Shown: positions 1-9,045, counted from the first letter of the stretch. The stretch: 64,000 nucleotides of DNA from Leptolyngbyaceae cyanobacterium JSC-12 (GCA_000309945.1 CM001633.1:1510723-1574722); one strand, 5' to 3'. The notes: a model not told the origin generated them from the letters alone. A program made the numbers and translations.

Positions 1-3000
1 TATCCTGATAGCGGGTGTCGGCAAGACTGACACTGGGCATTAAGCCAATGCTGTAGTGCTCAACTAAAAATTGCTGACCATTATGCAGAGCAGCGACAGG
101 GAGCGATCGCAATCCCGTATCCATCAAAAACACCAGATTATTAATCTGACGAAGTTCCAACTCCTGCTGGATAGGGGCAATAATCCAGCGATAAAATTGC
201 TGCGCCATTGGCAAGTAGGTGGTTGAGCGAGTTTTACGCGGATCAGAGACCTCTCGCCGAAACTTGGTTGCCAGTTGCATCACAGTGGCGCGGGTTGCCT
301 GGGGAATGCGCCTGCGAACCACATTGCCCTGAGCAGTTACCACCAACACCTCGAGTTGATCATCGGGGCGCTCGGCGATCTGGGCTGGCTTCTCTGCTCC
401 TGCCACCAATCCGCTAACACTGGCAGGACTTAGCGAGGCGGGCACAAAGCTGATATAAATCAGCCCTGGTTTAATCCCTGTTTCGCGCTCCACCTGACGC
501 AAAATATCGCGTTGCTCGTCAATTGTCACAATTTTGGGAGGGGTTAATCCAAAATGCGCTACAAAATCATTGGTAAAGCGTTCTTCTGGCGTCCTGGGAA
601 GCAGCACCCCATTGGGGGGGGGTGGTAATGTTGGATCAATGGCAGTTTTGGGATTGCAACTGGTGAGAATGCAGGTGGGGTTGCCAAATTCAACATTGGG
701 GGGCGGTGTAGGGGATGGCTCAGTAGGTTCAGCCGTGACTGTGAGGGCGATCGCGCGTGGCGGGGAGGTAGAAATCACATCATCCACGGTTATGGTGAAG
801 GCATTGGGCAGGGTTCCGATAAATCCAGGGGGTGGGACGTATTCTAATGTGGCATCGGGGGGAATAATCGTACCTGGAACGGCGATAACCCCATTAATTC
901 GCAAGACCGCCCCTGGCGCGATCGCCACCACCCTCACAAACTGATTATCCGCATTCAAATCCACAGTAACAATGCCCAAAGCTGTGACTGGCACGTTCAC
1001 AGTCTGATTTACCGTGGTCGTTGGTAAAGTAGCCACGGCATTAATCGTAGGAGTGTCATTCGTAAAGGTGATACGAATATTGCCTTCCGGGGACACAAAC
1101 GGACTAGAAGGGAAATCAAAGGTGCCGGACTGAATAACATCTGCGCCGCCTGTGTTGATATCCCCAGCTGTGCCATTGGTGACACTGGCACCTGCTCCCA
1201 CCACAAAAGATTCGTTGGTTGGACCCCCATCGTGCTGAATCTGGACTGTTCCATTGGTGCCGTCGTTTGCCCCTTGGGTTGAGATCGTTGCCCCATCCGT
1301 TAAGATGCCAAACCCCTGTACTCGTCCTCTGGCAGAAATGATCACATTGCCACCATTCACCGCAGGTCCCTCACCTCCGCCTTGCACATTGATGGTTTCA
1401 AACCGAATATCACCACCATTAGTCAGGGTTTGCAGGATGACAGCATTGCCAGCCACTGGATTAAACGTAAATGGATCGGCTGTTGCTTCAATCGCACCCA
1501 GCGTCATACTACCCGTGGTGCTTGTGACTGAAATTGCTCCAGCCGTCGCTGCTCCAAGATATCCATAGCCATTGCTAATCAGGTTGCCTGCAACAATGTT
1601 GCCAGTGGCTTGTAAGGTGATGTTGCCGCCATTACCGGAGCCAAAGAAGGGAGCCGCCGTGGTGTCAATATTGCCTAAGGTTAAATTATTGCCCGTCAGG
1701 GTCACATTCCGTCCTGGAGCCTGAATGGTATCGCTGGCGTCCATCGCGATCGCGCCTCCAGCCTCAAACGTAATACTGCCCGTGCCAGGTTGAAAACTGA
1801 GGAAATTATCCGCTAAATCTTGAATGGTAATCGCATTGGTCGCTTGCAGAATCACATTCGTCGTGCCAGCTAACGCTTCCAGCGCCTGCTCAGAAATAGT
1901 AAACGATGTTGCACCACCATCTGTGGCAAAAATCTGTCCATCTGCGACTTCAGCATCGTCTGCACCCGGACCACCGTTGATGATTGTGATATTTACCGGG
2001 TCGAGAAGCAAAGTGCCGGTTTGCCCATTCGCCGCCCGCACATCCACATTCCCACGAAACATCAGGGTTTCCTTACCGGACACCTCCACAAACCCACCAT
2101 CGCCGCTTAATGCCCCGCCCCGAGCATTAATCGTGCCTGCAAAAGTCGTTGTCTGATCTGCCCAGATAATGACTCGTCCACCGTTACCAGCTTGCAGCGC
2201 ATTAGCGTTAATGGTGGAATCTCGACTGACAAAGGTTTGACGCGCTGTCGGCAGGGTGCCCTGTCCTTGATAGTCTCCTCCAACATAAACCAAGCCACCT
2301 CCATTTGTCCCAGAAGCATTGAGCGATGCGCTGACAAGTCCTACCTGGGTTCCTAAAACCGCGATCGCGCCCCCAGTTTGACCACTGGTATCAATCCTGC
2401 CGCTAGCGATCGCCGTTCCAGGTGTAGTGGGAATGGTTCCCCCTGAGTTAGCCAGTCGTACTGAACCATCGGGGTTAACGGTTATTCCCGTGGCATTGCT
2501 CAAGTTACCGCCCGTAAGCAGTTGGGCAAGAGAGGGAGGAGCGGCGGAAGCAGAGGGCGCAGGGGCAACAGGAGTAAACTCCAGGCTAAGTAAGTTTCCT
2601 GGCTGGCTGAGGCGAACAAGATTTTGCCCCGGAACGGCGGAAATTAAAATTTGCCCATTAGGAGCGGTGAGTTGTCCGGTGTTGACTACAGTACCACCGA
2701 TCAGAGCCAGCGTTTGCCCAGATCCCACTGCCAGATTTCCCGCATTGACAATCGCTCCTGCTGAATTCAAATCGAAGGCGAATCCGTTGGGGGCACCTGT
2801 CAGCACAGCGTAGTTGTTACTTCCAATCGCATTAAACCATTCACAACCTGTCCCCACTGCGCCACAGCCAAAGCCAATGCCGTTTGCGGTGGTTGCGGTA
2901 AAAGCAGCAGGCACGTTGAGGCTGGCATTGGGACCAAACACAATTCCGGCAGGATTGAGCAAGTACAAGTTGGGAGCACCCCCTGATACTTGAATCAGCC

Positions 3001-3307
3001 CATCAATGATGGAGGGAGTGTTCCCAACCACGCGACCTAAGATGTTTTGCAATTGCGGGTTTGCAATGAAGTTGGCAATTTGTCCCTGGGTTAATCCAAA
3101 CTGCTCAAAGCTGTGAAACAGATTGGCACCGTTACTAGATTGGGTACCACCGGTGATATCAAGCCGATTGCCAGCAGGGGTGACAATTGTGTTCGTGCCA
3201 TCGTTAGCAGGTGTGATGGCTTGGGCGTTAGCAATTCCAGCGTGCAGGCTGAGCAGGGGCAGGCTTGCCAGGAAGGGAGCCAATTTTGCTAGAGAAACTT
3301 GACTCAC
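1..3307 (-). other. Alternative internal start: secreted FHA/CHAT exoprotein beginning at GTG 3307
   Basis: From GTG 3307 the frame begins with VSQVSLAKLAPFL followed by a hydrophobic stretch and an IANAQA-like cleavage site, which is a good Sec signal peptide. A weak AGG lies about 10 bases upstream. The TPS haemagglutinin domain follows directly, as is usual for cyanobacterial exoproteins of this type. The same bases read GTGA, so a TGA in the neighbouring frame overlaps this start; if the transferase were in that frame the two genes would be classically coupled. The C-terminal CHAT domain is predicted (family knowledge) to be a caspase-like peptidase, but its catalytic Cys/His lie beyond the window. 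Which start is used cannot be decided from sequence alone. Confidence 0.55.
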
Positions 3308-4066
3308 TGATCGCCGCCTGAGGGTAAAACGTCCTGTTGCGAGGTCGAGATCGATCGCATACGTCGTTGCCATGCCGCGCCGCTTCAGAGCTTGCTTGAG
3401 AATGGTATGGGTGCGGAGGGTTTGCTCCAAGTTGAGTTGACTGGATGCATTGCCAGCATGGACACGGTAATAGTAAAGCGGTTTGGGAATGTGGCGAATG
3501 TGTGTGACTTCGGAAAGCCGCAAACAAAGGTCATAATCTTCGACAAAGTCGAGGGAATTGGTGATGCCGCCCACCTGCTCATACAGCAATCGCCGCATCA
3601 ACCGAAAGTGGAACGTCATGAAGTCCAGCAGTAACCGATCTTTGGAGTAGGGGATGCGGCAACGGTGCCCATACCGCATGATTTGTCCCTGCTCATCTAT
3701 GTCGTAATAGTCGGTATAGACCATGCCAACTGTGGGACAAGCATCTAACATCTGAACAGTTTCTGCCAGAGCCGTTGGAGCCAGGCGATCGTCGCTATCT
3801 ACCCAACCCAGATAAGTTCCCTGAGTTTGGGCGATCGCGCTTGCCAGAGCGGCTACCCGTCCTTGATGTTTGGCGGACACCACCCGTACTCGTGGATCTT
3901 GCTGAGCAAAGGTTTGTGCCAGTGCCACCGACCCATCTTGCGAACCGTCATCCCATATCAACAATTCAAAGTTTGGGTAGGTTTGCTGCAAAACACTGGC
4001 AATTGCAGCCTCCAAAAACAATTCCCGGTTGTAGGTTGTAATGACGATTGAAACAAGCGGACGCAT
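1..4066 (-). CDS. Glycosyltransferase family 2 domain continuous with filamentous haemagglutinin/CHAT exoprotein (partial, runs off left edge)
   Basis: One reading frame is open from the ATG at 4066 to the window edge (at least 1355 codons, no stop). Residues 1-253 are a GT-A family 2 glycosyltransferase: MRPLVSIVITTYNRE start, WDDGSQDGS, the metal/nucleotide motif GWVDSDDRLAP, VEDYDLCLRL and YYYRVHAGNAS. It then passes, without a stop, into a Sec-signal-like segment, a two-partner-secretion haemagglutinin domain (LFHSFEQFGLTQGQ, NLYLLNPAGIVFGPNA), a long Gly/Asn/Thr-rich beta-helix-like stretch and, at the left edge, the beginning of a CHAT caspase-like domain (VFLMDTGLRSLPVAALHNG). In-frame continuity was checked: ATG 4066 and GTG 3307 are 253 codons apart. 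A cytosolic transferase and a secreted protein are unlikely to work as one chain, so two proteins made from one frame, or a recent frameshift near 3310, are alternatives. Confidence 0.7.
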   Translation of the reverse strand, partial: MRPLVSIVITTYNRELFLEAAIASVLQQTYPNFELLIWDDGSQDGSVALAQTFAQQDPRVRVVSAKHQGRVAALASAIAQTQGTYLGWVDSDDRLAPTALAETVQMLDACPTVGMVYTDYYDIDEQGQIMRYGHRCRIPYSKDRLLLDFMTFHFRLMRRLLYEQVGGITNSLDFVEDYDLCLRLSEVTHIRHIPKPLYYYRVHAGNASSQLNLEQTLRTHTILKQALKRRGMATTYAIDLDLATGRFTLRRRSVSQVSLAKLAPFLASLPLLSLHAGIANAQAITPANDGTNTIVTPAGNRLDITGGTQSSNGANLFHSFEQFGLTQGQIANFIANPQLQNILGRVVGNTPSIIDGLIQVSGGAPNLYLLNPAGIVFGPNASLNVPAAFTATTANGIGFGCGAVGTGCEWFNAIGSNNYAVLTGAPNGFAFDLNSAGAIVNAGNLAVGSGQTLALIGGTVVNTGQLTAPNGQILISAVPGQNLVRLSQPGNLLSLEFTPVAPAPSASAAPPSLAQLLTGGNLSNATGITVNPDGSVRLANSGGTIPTTPGTAIASGRIDTSGQTGGAIAVLGTQVGLVSASLNASGTNGGGLVYVGGDYQGQGTLPTARQTFVSRDSTINANALQAGNGGRVIIWADQTTTFAGTINARGGALSGDGGFVEVSGKETLMFRGNVDVRAANGQTGTLLLDPVNITIINGGPGADDAEVADGQIFATDGGATSFTISEQALEALAGTTNVILQATNAITIQDLADNFLSFQPGTGSITFEAGGAIAMDASDTIQAPGRNVTLTGNNLTLGNIDTTAAPFFGSGNGGNITLQATGNIVAGNLISNGYGYLGAATAGAISVTSTTGSMTLGAIEATADPFTFNPVAGNAVILQTLTNGGDIRFETINVQGGGEGPAVNGGNVIISARGRVQGFGILTDGATISTQGANDGTNGTVQIQHDGGPTNESFVVGAGASVTNGTAGDINTGGADVIQSGTFDFPSSPFVSPEGNIRITFTNDTPTINAVATLPTTTVNQTVNVPVTALGIVTVDLNADNQFVRVVAIAPGAVLRINGVIAVPGTIIPPDATLEYVPPPGFIGTLPNAFTITVDDVISTSPPRAIALTVTAEPTEPSPTPPPNVEFGNPTCILTSCNPKTAIDPTLPPPPNGVLLPRTPEERFTNDFVAHFGLTPPKIVTIDEQRDILRQVERETGIKPGLIYISFVPASLSPASVSGLVAGAEKPAQIAERPDDQLEVLVVTAQGNVVRRRIPQATRATVMQLATKFRREVSDPRKTRSTTYLPMAQQFYRWIIAPIQQELELRQINNLVFLMDTGLRSLPVAALHNGQQFLVEHYSIGLMPSVSLADTRYQD

Positions 4067-4225
4067 AGGGTACTCCAAAACCCCCAGATTTTGGTTTTAG
4101 CACCCTCAATCATGCCTCAATACAATTAATTCCAAATCTTCAAATTTATTTGTCGATTAATAAAGGCGTAGTAAAGGCAACGTTTGAGTACATTTTTTCA
4201 GCATGTTTCAAAGAACATGAGGTTC

Positions 4226-5590
4226 TCATGCAGGGTCTTGAGCACAGCGAAATCCAGCAAATACCTCGCGCACGTGGGGATGATACCAGTTGCGAAAGGT
4301 TGAACGTAATGCCCAGGGACGAGTTGCCCAACTCCCACCCCGCAACACCCGATGGTTTTCATCAAAATATGCCTGCGAATAGCCGCGATAAGGATAACTC
4401 TGGAACCCGGGATAGCCAGCAAACCAGGATGCAGTCCACTCCCAAACATTCCCCAACATATCCTCACAGCCATAAGGACTGTAGCCCAGTGGATAGTGGT
4501 GAATGGGGGTGGTATGCCCAATTTGATGGTTATGATTGCAGCGATCGCAGGTTGGAAACTCATCCCCCCAGGGAAACCGCTGATTCTGGCGTCTGGTAGG
4601 ATTCCAACTGGCAGCTTTTTCCCATTCTGATTCAGTCGGCAACCGTTTCCCAACAAAGTTTGCGTAAGCTTCTGCCTCATACCAACTCACTCCACACACA
4701 GGATGCGCATCCCAGGCAGAATCCTCTCTCCAGTAAAGCGGTTGGCTCACTGGATTTGCTTGCAACCACGCCCAGCCCTCCGGCGACCACCACTCTCCCT
4801 GGGTGTATCCCCCCGCTTGCATAAACCGCCGATACTGCTCACAGGTCACTGGGGTTTGATCTATCCAATAGGCATCCAAATACACTGTGTGTACAGGTTG
4901 CTCGTTGTCCAATGCATCCAGCGCATCGTTGCCCATTGCGAAATATCCCGCTGGAATATATATCATTTCCGGCTGCGATCGCTGTATCTGGCAATCTAGA
5001 GTCTTTACTCTGGAATTTGCTGGGGAATTGGGGATCAGGTATCGGGTATCGGGTATCGGTGATGCCTGACTCCTGACTTCTGTTTTCGGCAGGCATAAAG
5101 CACTGCTTTCATATCTCTGCTTTTCCTGCAACGCCAACACGATCGCGATCGTTTCGCAATGCTGACTCTCATGCTGCAATAACCAAAGCCACAGCCGTCT
5201 TTGCTGATCGAGCGGTGCTGTTTTTAGATAATCAAAAACCTGAGTACGAGTTGCACTCAGATAGGTCTTAACCTCTGCCAAGGAAGGAAGATGAATGCGA
5301 TTGCATTTAGGTAATGTATCTGCCGCAAACAGGTGACGATACTCTGGGAACTGGGGAGCCATGCCTGCCAGATGCTCCAGAATCCATAGCCCTTCCGTGT
5401 AAGCAATGTGACCCAAGTGCCAGCCAATCGGGCTGAAGTCAGGATGGGCTTGCCGACAAAATGTCTCGTGATCTACGTCATGAAATAAAGCCAGCGTTTG
5501 TTCCCGGCATTCTTCCATCCAGGATTGCAGCAGATTGGCAGAATACCTGGTTGGTAACTGTTGGTGGGTTGTTCGTGGCTGGTAACTCAT
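4226..5590 (-). CDS. egtB: Ergothioneine biosynthesis sulfoxide synthase EgtB-like, nonheme iron enzyme
   Basis: This 454-residue protein has a DinB-like N-terminal half and a C-terminal FGE-sulfatase half. Iron ligands are visible as WHLGH (residues 57-61) and HESQHCE (140-146, HX3HXE). The C-terminal half shows GVSWYEAEAYANFVGKRLP, the FPWGDEFP region, EDMLGNVWEWTASW and a final FAGFRCA. The family joins hercynine and gamma-glutamylcysteine by oxygen-dependent C-S bond formation. Its ATG directly follows the TAG of egtC (no gap), so the two are translated from one message. Residues about 172-198 between the two domains are encoded by a heptanucleotide repeat array and look like an in-frame insertion. 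No egtD was found in the window. Confidence 0.85.
   Translation of the reverse strand: MSYQPRTTHQQLPTRYSANLLQSWMEECREQTLALFHDVDHETFCRQAHPDFSPIGWHLGHIAYTEGLWILEHLAGMAPQFPEYRHLFAADTLPKCNRIHLPSLAEVKTYLSATRTQVFDYLKTAPLDQQRRLWLWLLQHESQHCETIAIVLALQEKQRYESSALCLPKTEVRSQASPIPDTRYLIPNSPANSRVKTLDCQIQRSQPEMIYIPAGYFAMGNDALDALDNEQPVHTVYLDAYWIDQTPVTCEQYRRFMQAGGYTQGEWWSPEGWAWLQANPVSQPLYWREDSAWDAHPVCGVSWYEAEAYANFVGKRLPTESEWEKAASWNPTRRQNQRFPWGDEFPTCDRCNHNHQIGHTTPIHHYPLGYSPYGCEDMLGNVWEWTASWFAGYPGFQSYPYRGYSQAYFDENHRVLRGGSWATRPWALRSTFRNWYHPHVREVFAGFRCAQDPA
5037..5078 (+). repeat. Degenerate heptanucleotide repeat array inside egtB
   Basis: On the plus strand there are three near-copies of GGGTATC (from 5037, 5044 and 5051), a degenerate unit, then two copies of CCTGACT (5065 and 5072). 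The array reads in frame through egtB and encodes a low-complexity IPDTRYLIPN-like linker. Arrays of degenerate 7-mers are well known in cyanobacterial genomes (STRR-type repeats). Confidence 0.75.
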
Positions 5591-6379
5591 CTACAAATAA
5601 AGCGTCTCAATCGTAAGGTCGGCGTTGACAGTCAGCAGGCTGCGATTGGCAAAGGCAAGCCAATTGCCCTCAAACAATGGTTCAGAGGCGATTAACACAG
5701 AATCTGGGAACAACCCATCATCCCGCAGCCAATACAACGTGGGTACAGGAGAACGACTGGCAAATCGAGAAGCAACCAACTGTTGCCCATCACTCACAAT
5801 CAGGTTGGCAGAGAAGTCAGTCTGGTACTGGTTTCCCAGGTCTTCCAGTACAGCAAGCATTTGCTGCAAGGCATCTGTTAAAGATGGCTGGGCTGTGGTT
5901 TCCAGTTCGTTCACCAGTAAAGCAAAAAGATGTTCAGAATCAGTGGAACCCTGGATAGATTGATAAATGCTGTCGCTTAAACGCTCACGAATCGGGCGAT
6001 AGAGCGATCGCCGGAAGTTGTCAATGAAGCCATTATGAACCCCCAAGATGAGACCATGCTGAAAAGGCTGACAATTTACCAGATCAACGGATTGTCCTGT
6101 TGTGGCACTGCGAACATTAGCCAGTACGCAACCTGACTCCACATAGCGACTTAAACTGGGGAGATTTATATCATTCCAGGCTGGATAGATAGTCTTATAC
6201 GTAAACGGAGCCGTTTGCCATTGCGAGTGATACCATCCCATCCCAAATCCATCTGCATTTACAACCCCAGAGGTCATTTCACGGGGTTGATAACTTTGCA
6301 CAATTAAGGAATGTTCAGGTTTATAAATCAACCGATCAAGCTGGATTGGAGCACCCAAATAAGCAAGTAAGCGACACAT
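5591..6379 (-). CDS. egtC: Ergothioneine biosynthesis amidohydrolase EgtC-like (class II glutamine amidotransferase fold)
   Basis: 262 residues starting MCRLLAYLGAP, with the N-terminal nucleophile Cys2 exposed after Met removal, as in class II (Ntn) amidotransferases. Further family motifs are NADGFGMGWY, NVRSATTG and the HNGFIDNFRR region. EgtC removes the glutamate from gamma-glutamyl-hercynylcysteine sulfoxide, the product of EgtB. Placement directly upstream of egtB with abutting stop/start codons supports this job over a generic YafJ-like amidotransferase. Confidence 0.85.
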   Translation of the reverse strand: MCRLLAYLGAPIQLDRLIYKPEHSLIVQSYQPREMTSGVVNADGFGMGWYHSQWQTAPFTYKTIYPAWNDINLPSLSRYVESGCVLANVRSATTGQSVDLVNCQPFQHGLILGVHNGFIDNFRRSLYRPIRERLSDSIYQSIQGSTDSEHLFALLVNELETTAQPSLTDALQQMLAVLEDLGNQYQTDFSANLIVSDGQQLVASRFASRSPVPTLYWLRDDGLFPDSVLIASEPLFEGNWLAFANRSLLTVNADLTIETLYL

Positions 6380-6530
6380 GCAACGAAGTACGGAGGAACC
6401 TCAAAATCTTGACATACATCTATCGATAACAGCTACGGTCGCTGGCATGCCATGTACTTGCTAACGTTCGACTGCTTTTTCGTTTCTCTTGATAGACTGG
6501 TTAAGTTCACTCTATTTGTTGAATTCCTCA

Positions 6531-6773
6531 ATGTCACGTTCCATTCAAAAACGCTCTGCTTTTGATAGCACTCAATTGATGCGCCGCGCTGATGATCTGA
6601 TTTCAGCCGCGTCTAACCGCTATCGTATTACGGTACAGGTAGCAAACCGGGCAAAGCGCCGTCGTTTTGAGGATTTTGATAACAATGATGATCCATCTAT
6701 GAAGCCTGTCATGCGTGCCATCATTGAAATGTCGGATGAATTGACTCAGCCCGAAATTATTGGTGAGCTATAA
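6531..6773 (+). CDS. rpoZ: RNA polymerase omega subunit
   Basis: 80 residues from ATG 6531. [23 protein letters not shown] and [22 protein letters not shown] match the cyanobacterial omega subunit, which assists beta' folding and RNA polymerase assembly. An in-frame TTG at 6489 would add 14 hydrophobic residues not seen in the family, so the ATG was preferred. The gene is divergent from egtC, with about 150 bases for both promoters. A TTGACA is present at 6409-6414 but no clear -10 at normal spacing was found. Confidence 0.9.
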   Translation: MSRSIQKRSAFDSTQLMRRADDLISAASNRYRITVQVANRAKRRRFEDFDNNDDPSMKPVMRAIIEMSDELTQPEIIGEL

Positions 6774-6784
6774 GCAGTCTCGCG

Positions 6785-7306
6785 ATGAAATCACGGTTTG
6801 CTGTCACCGTTTTGCTATTGGCGATCGCCCCTGTTTCCGTGTTTGTTCCGACCTTTGTGGGGAACGAGCAGGCGATCGCTCAAATTATTCGCTCTGAAGG
6901 AGCCTGGCGCAAGGTTTACGAACAAATCCCAGATCTGCCACGAGAAAACCAATACATTGATCGGGAAACAGGTAAGGTCGCGGAAGAAAATACCCTCGTC
7001 AGTCGCCTAATTCGCTATCACCTCTATGTGAGAGGTCGTCCACCCTTTTACCGGTTAGATTGGAAAATCACGCTGGCAGAATATTTGGGCTTGAGCGGGC
7101 AAGTGGATGATTCAGACTATCCCAGCGGTAAGCGGCTCAACAAAAATCCTTTAGAAGGAGACCTGGCAGCGATTCGCAAGTTAAACCGCAGTCAGCGAGA
7201 TGCACTCGTCCAGGCATTGGTGGATGCCTTTGTTCCCCAATCTACGCGATCGCGGCAGGTTGTGCCCAAACCTGTGATCCAGTTACCGCCCGGTGCAAAA
7301 GAGTAG
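6785..7306 (+). CDS. Conserved cyanobacterial exported hypothetical protein
   Basis: 173 residues. The N-terminus has a basic MKSR followed by a hydrophobic segment to about residue 33 (ending NEQAIAQ), which looks like a signal peptide. The mature part is charged and alpha-helical in character, with no catalytic motif recognised. It lies 11 bases downstream of rpoZ on the same strand, so probably shares its transcript. Function unknown. Confidence 0.7.
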   Translation: MKSRFAVTVLLLAIAPVSVFVPTFVGNEQAIAQIIRSEGAWRKVYEQIPDLPRENQYIDRETGKVAEENTLVSRLIRYHLYVRGRPPFYRLDWKITLAEYLGLSGQVDDSDYPSGKRLNKNPLEGDLAAIRKLNRSQRDALVQALVDAFVPQSTRSRQVVPKPVIQLPPGAKE

Positions 7307-7332
7307 GACTTTAACCTTCGTACACGTCTAAA

Positions 7333-7698
7333 GTGGAACGGTTGATTAAATCGGGAACTGGTTGGCGCATTGGTTGGAATCCAATGGCAGAGCAATTTAA
7401 AGGTTTGGTGGGAACTGATGACTGGTCATTGGAACTCACAGAAGCAGAATTTAGTGACTTCTGCCGCTTACTGAACCAACTGGTACACACCATCACAACC
7501 ATGCAAGCAGAACTGATGGATGAAGAAGCGATCGCAGTTGAAGTTGAAAGCGATCTTCTGTGGCTGGAAGCAGAAGGTTATCCCCATGCTTATACGTTGC
7601 ATTTAATTTTGCTAACTGGGCGACGCGGTGAGGGCTGTTGGCAGTCCGGTGCGATAATGCCACTTTGGCAGGCAGTGCAATCCATCCAGGTGTTTTGA
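7333..7698 (+). CDS. DUF1818 family protein
   Basis: 121 residues from GTG 7333 (MERLIKSGTGWRIGWNP). The pattern GWRIGW near the start, the acidic DDWSLELTEAEF stretch and the terminal RRGEGCW/AIMPLWQAV region match the small DUF1818 family, which is almost restricted to cyanobacteria and plastid lineages and has no established function. It follows the preceding gene by 26 bases. Its stop abuts the stop of the convergent transporter gene, with no bases between. Confidence 0.75.
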   Translation: MERLIKSGTGWRIGWNPMAEQFKGLVGTDDWSLELTEAEFSDFCRLLNQLVHTITTMQAELMDEEAIAVEVESDLLWLEAEGYPHAYTLHLILLTGRRGEGCWQSGAIMPLWQAVQSIQVF

Positions 7699-8568
7699 TC
7701 AGGCTTTTGCCAGTGCTAATCGGCGACCATAGGCGATCGCCGCAAACGCCATCAGATTCATAAACACACTATATATCGCTGCTGGAACTGCCATATCCGG
7801 GTTATTCAGCAATCCTGCGGTAATCGCGATCGCCAACGTGCCGTTTTGAACTCCCACCTCAATCGCAATGCAGATTTGCTGAGGAATCGGCAACTTTGCT
7901 AACTTGCTGCTGTAAAAACCAACCAGCGTTGCCAGAACGTTGAGTAAAAATGCGCTGACCCCTACCTGCACAAAAAAGCCAGGTAACCGTTTCCACTCAA
8001 TGATGAGAATTGCCAGCAGAATCAACACCAGAAATGCGATCGCCAGCCGACTAATGACTCGTTCTAACTTCGCGGCAACTCCAGGAAATCGATAACGAAT
8101 TACCATGCCAATGCTCACCGGAAACAGCGTAATCAGAAACACCTGCCCCATCATTTGACCCACTGGCAACGTAACCGCTGATGTTTGACCCATAAAATAT
8201 TGCAGGAACACCTGGGTCAATAGTGGGATTGTGAAAACAGTAATTGTGCTGCTAAATGCCGTGAGCGTAATCGAAAGTGCCACATCCCCCTTGGCAAAAT
8301 AGGTGATCAAGTTCGAGGAAGGACCACCAGGACAAATCGCTAGTATCATTAATCCAACAGCAATAGCTGGTTCCATCGGTACCACAAACGTAATCAAAAA
8401 GCCGATAAGTGGTAATAGAATGAGTTGATTTACTAACCCCACTACAACTGCTTTGGGATAGCGCCGGATGCGCTGAAAGTCGTCAGGGATGAGCGTCAAT
8501 CCCATGCCCAACATGATGATTGCTAAGGCTGTGGGTAAAAGAACGGCTGTAAATAGATTCGCTTGCAT
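7699..8568 (-). CDS. Bile acid:sodium symporter (BASS) family transporter
   Basis: Starting at ATG 8568 gives 289 residues (MQANLFTAVLLPTALAIIML) with about nine to ten hydrophobic segments. An upstream in-frame ATG at 8664 would add 32 polar residues ahead of the first membrane segment and is less likely. Family signatures are AICPGGPSSNLITYFAKGDVALSI, with the conserved GG-P-S-N crossover region, and IEVGVQNGTLAIAI late in the protein. BASS proteins move organic anions or pyruvate with sodium; the substrate here cannot be read from sequence. Confidence 0.85.
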   Translation of the reverse strand: MQANLFTAVLLPTALAIIMLGMGLTLIPDDFQRIRRYPKAVVVGLVNQLILLPLIGFLITFVVPMEPAIAVGLMILAICPGGPSSNLITYFAKGDVALSITLTAFSSTITVFTIPLLTQVFLQYFMGQTSAVTLPVGQMMGQVFLITLFPVSIGMVIRYRFPGVAAKLERVISRLAIAFLVLILLAILIIEWKRLPGFFVQVGVSAFLLNVLATLVGFYSSKLAKLPIPQQICIAIEVGVQNGTLAIAITAGLLNNPDMAVPAAIYSVFMNLMAFAAIAYGRRLALAKA

Positions 8569-8751
8569 GAACGAAGCTGGTTGCAATATTTGGTTAATGA
8601 CAAAAAACAGTTTACAGGGCGATGGAATAGGCTCAGCGATCGCGACCCTTGCAAAAATTTCCATCCTGCCATTTACTAACTTGATTCATCAATTTTTTTT
8701 GCGAAAACTTTTGCCTACCCATGCTATATTTGTTAAGCTGAATCATCACAT

Positions 8752-8825
8752 CGGGGCGTAGCGCAGCTTGGTAGCGCACTACTTTGGGGTAGTAGGGGTC
8801 GTGGGTTCAAATCCCGCCGCTCCGA
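8752..8825 (+). tRNA. tRNA-Pro (GGG)
   Basis: A cloverleaf can be drawn by hand. Acceptor CGGGGCG pairs with CGCTCCG (one G-U). The anticodon stem CTACT/AGTAG holds the loop TTGGGGT with anticodon GGG. The T arm is GTGGG-TTCAAAT-CCCGC, followed by discriminator A at 8825. CCA is not encoded. A TATATT at 8723-8728 is a likely -10 element upstream. Confidence 0.95.
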
Positions 8826-8832
8826 TGCAATG

Positions 8833-8856
8833 AAACCGCTCTTAATGAGCGGTTTT
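8833..8856 (+). terminator. Intrinsic terminator after tRNA-Pro
   Basis: AAACCGCTC (8833-8841) and GAGCGGTTT (8847-8855) form a 9-bp stem with a five-base loop, followed by TTGGTTCTTT. It lies eight bases after the tRNA. Confidence 0.75.
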
Positions 8857-9045
8857 GGTTCTTTAAAGAAAACTGGCTCAGGGCAGGCCGATTCAATCAA
8901 GTATCTCGAACTGACACCTCATCCCATACAGTCTGCTCGTCGATAGGGGCAAATCTTTGATCTTTAGGGAAAGAACAACTTGTTATAAAGATCAGACTCT
9001 AGAATTAAGAGAAAGCTGGTCGTTAAATTCTTAACATTAGACCTG

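Noticed and set aside
208-2813. Several plus-strand open frames opposite the exoprotein
   Set aside because: They lie antisense to a clearly coding minus-strand frame, have repetitive Pro/Ser/Val composition and lack motifs.
6409-6440. TTGACA box upstream of rpoZ as a complete promoter
   Set aside because: No -10 element at 16-18 bases spacing was found, so it was mentioned only as a possible -35.
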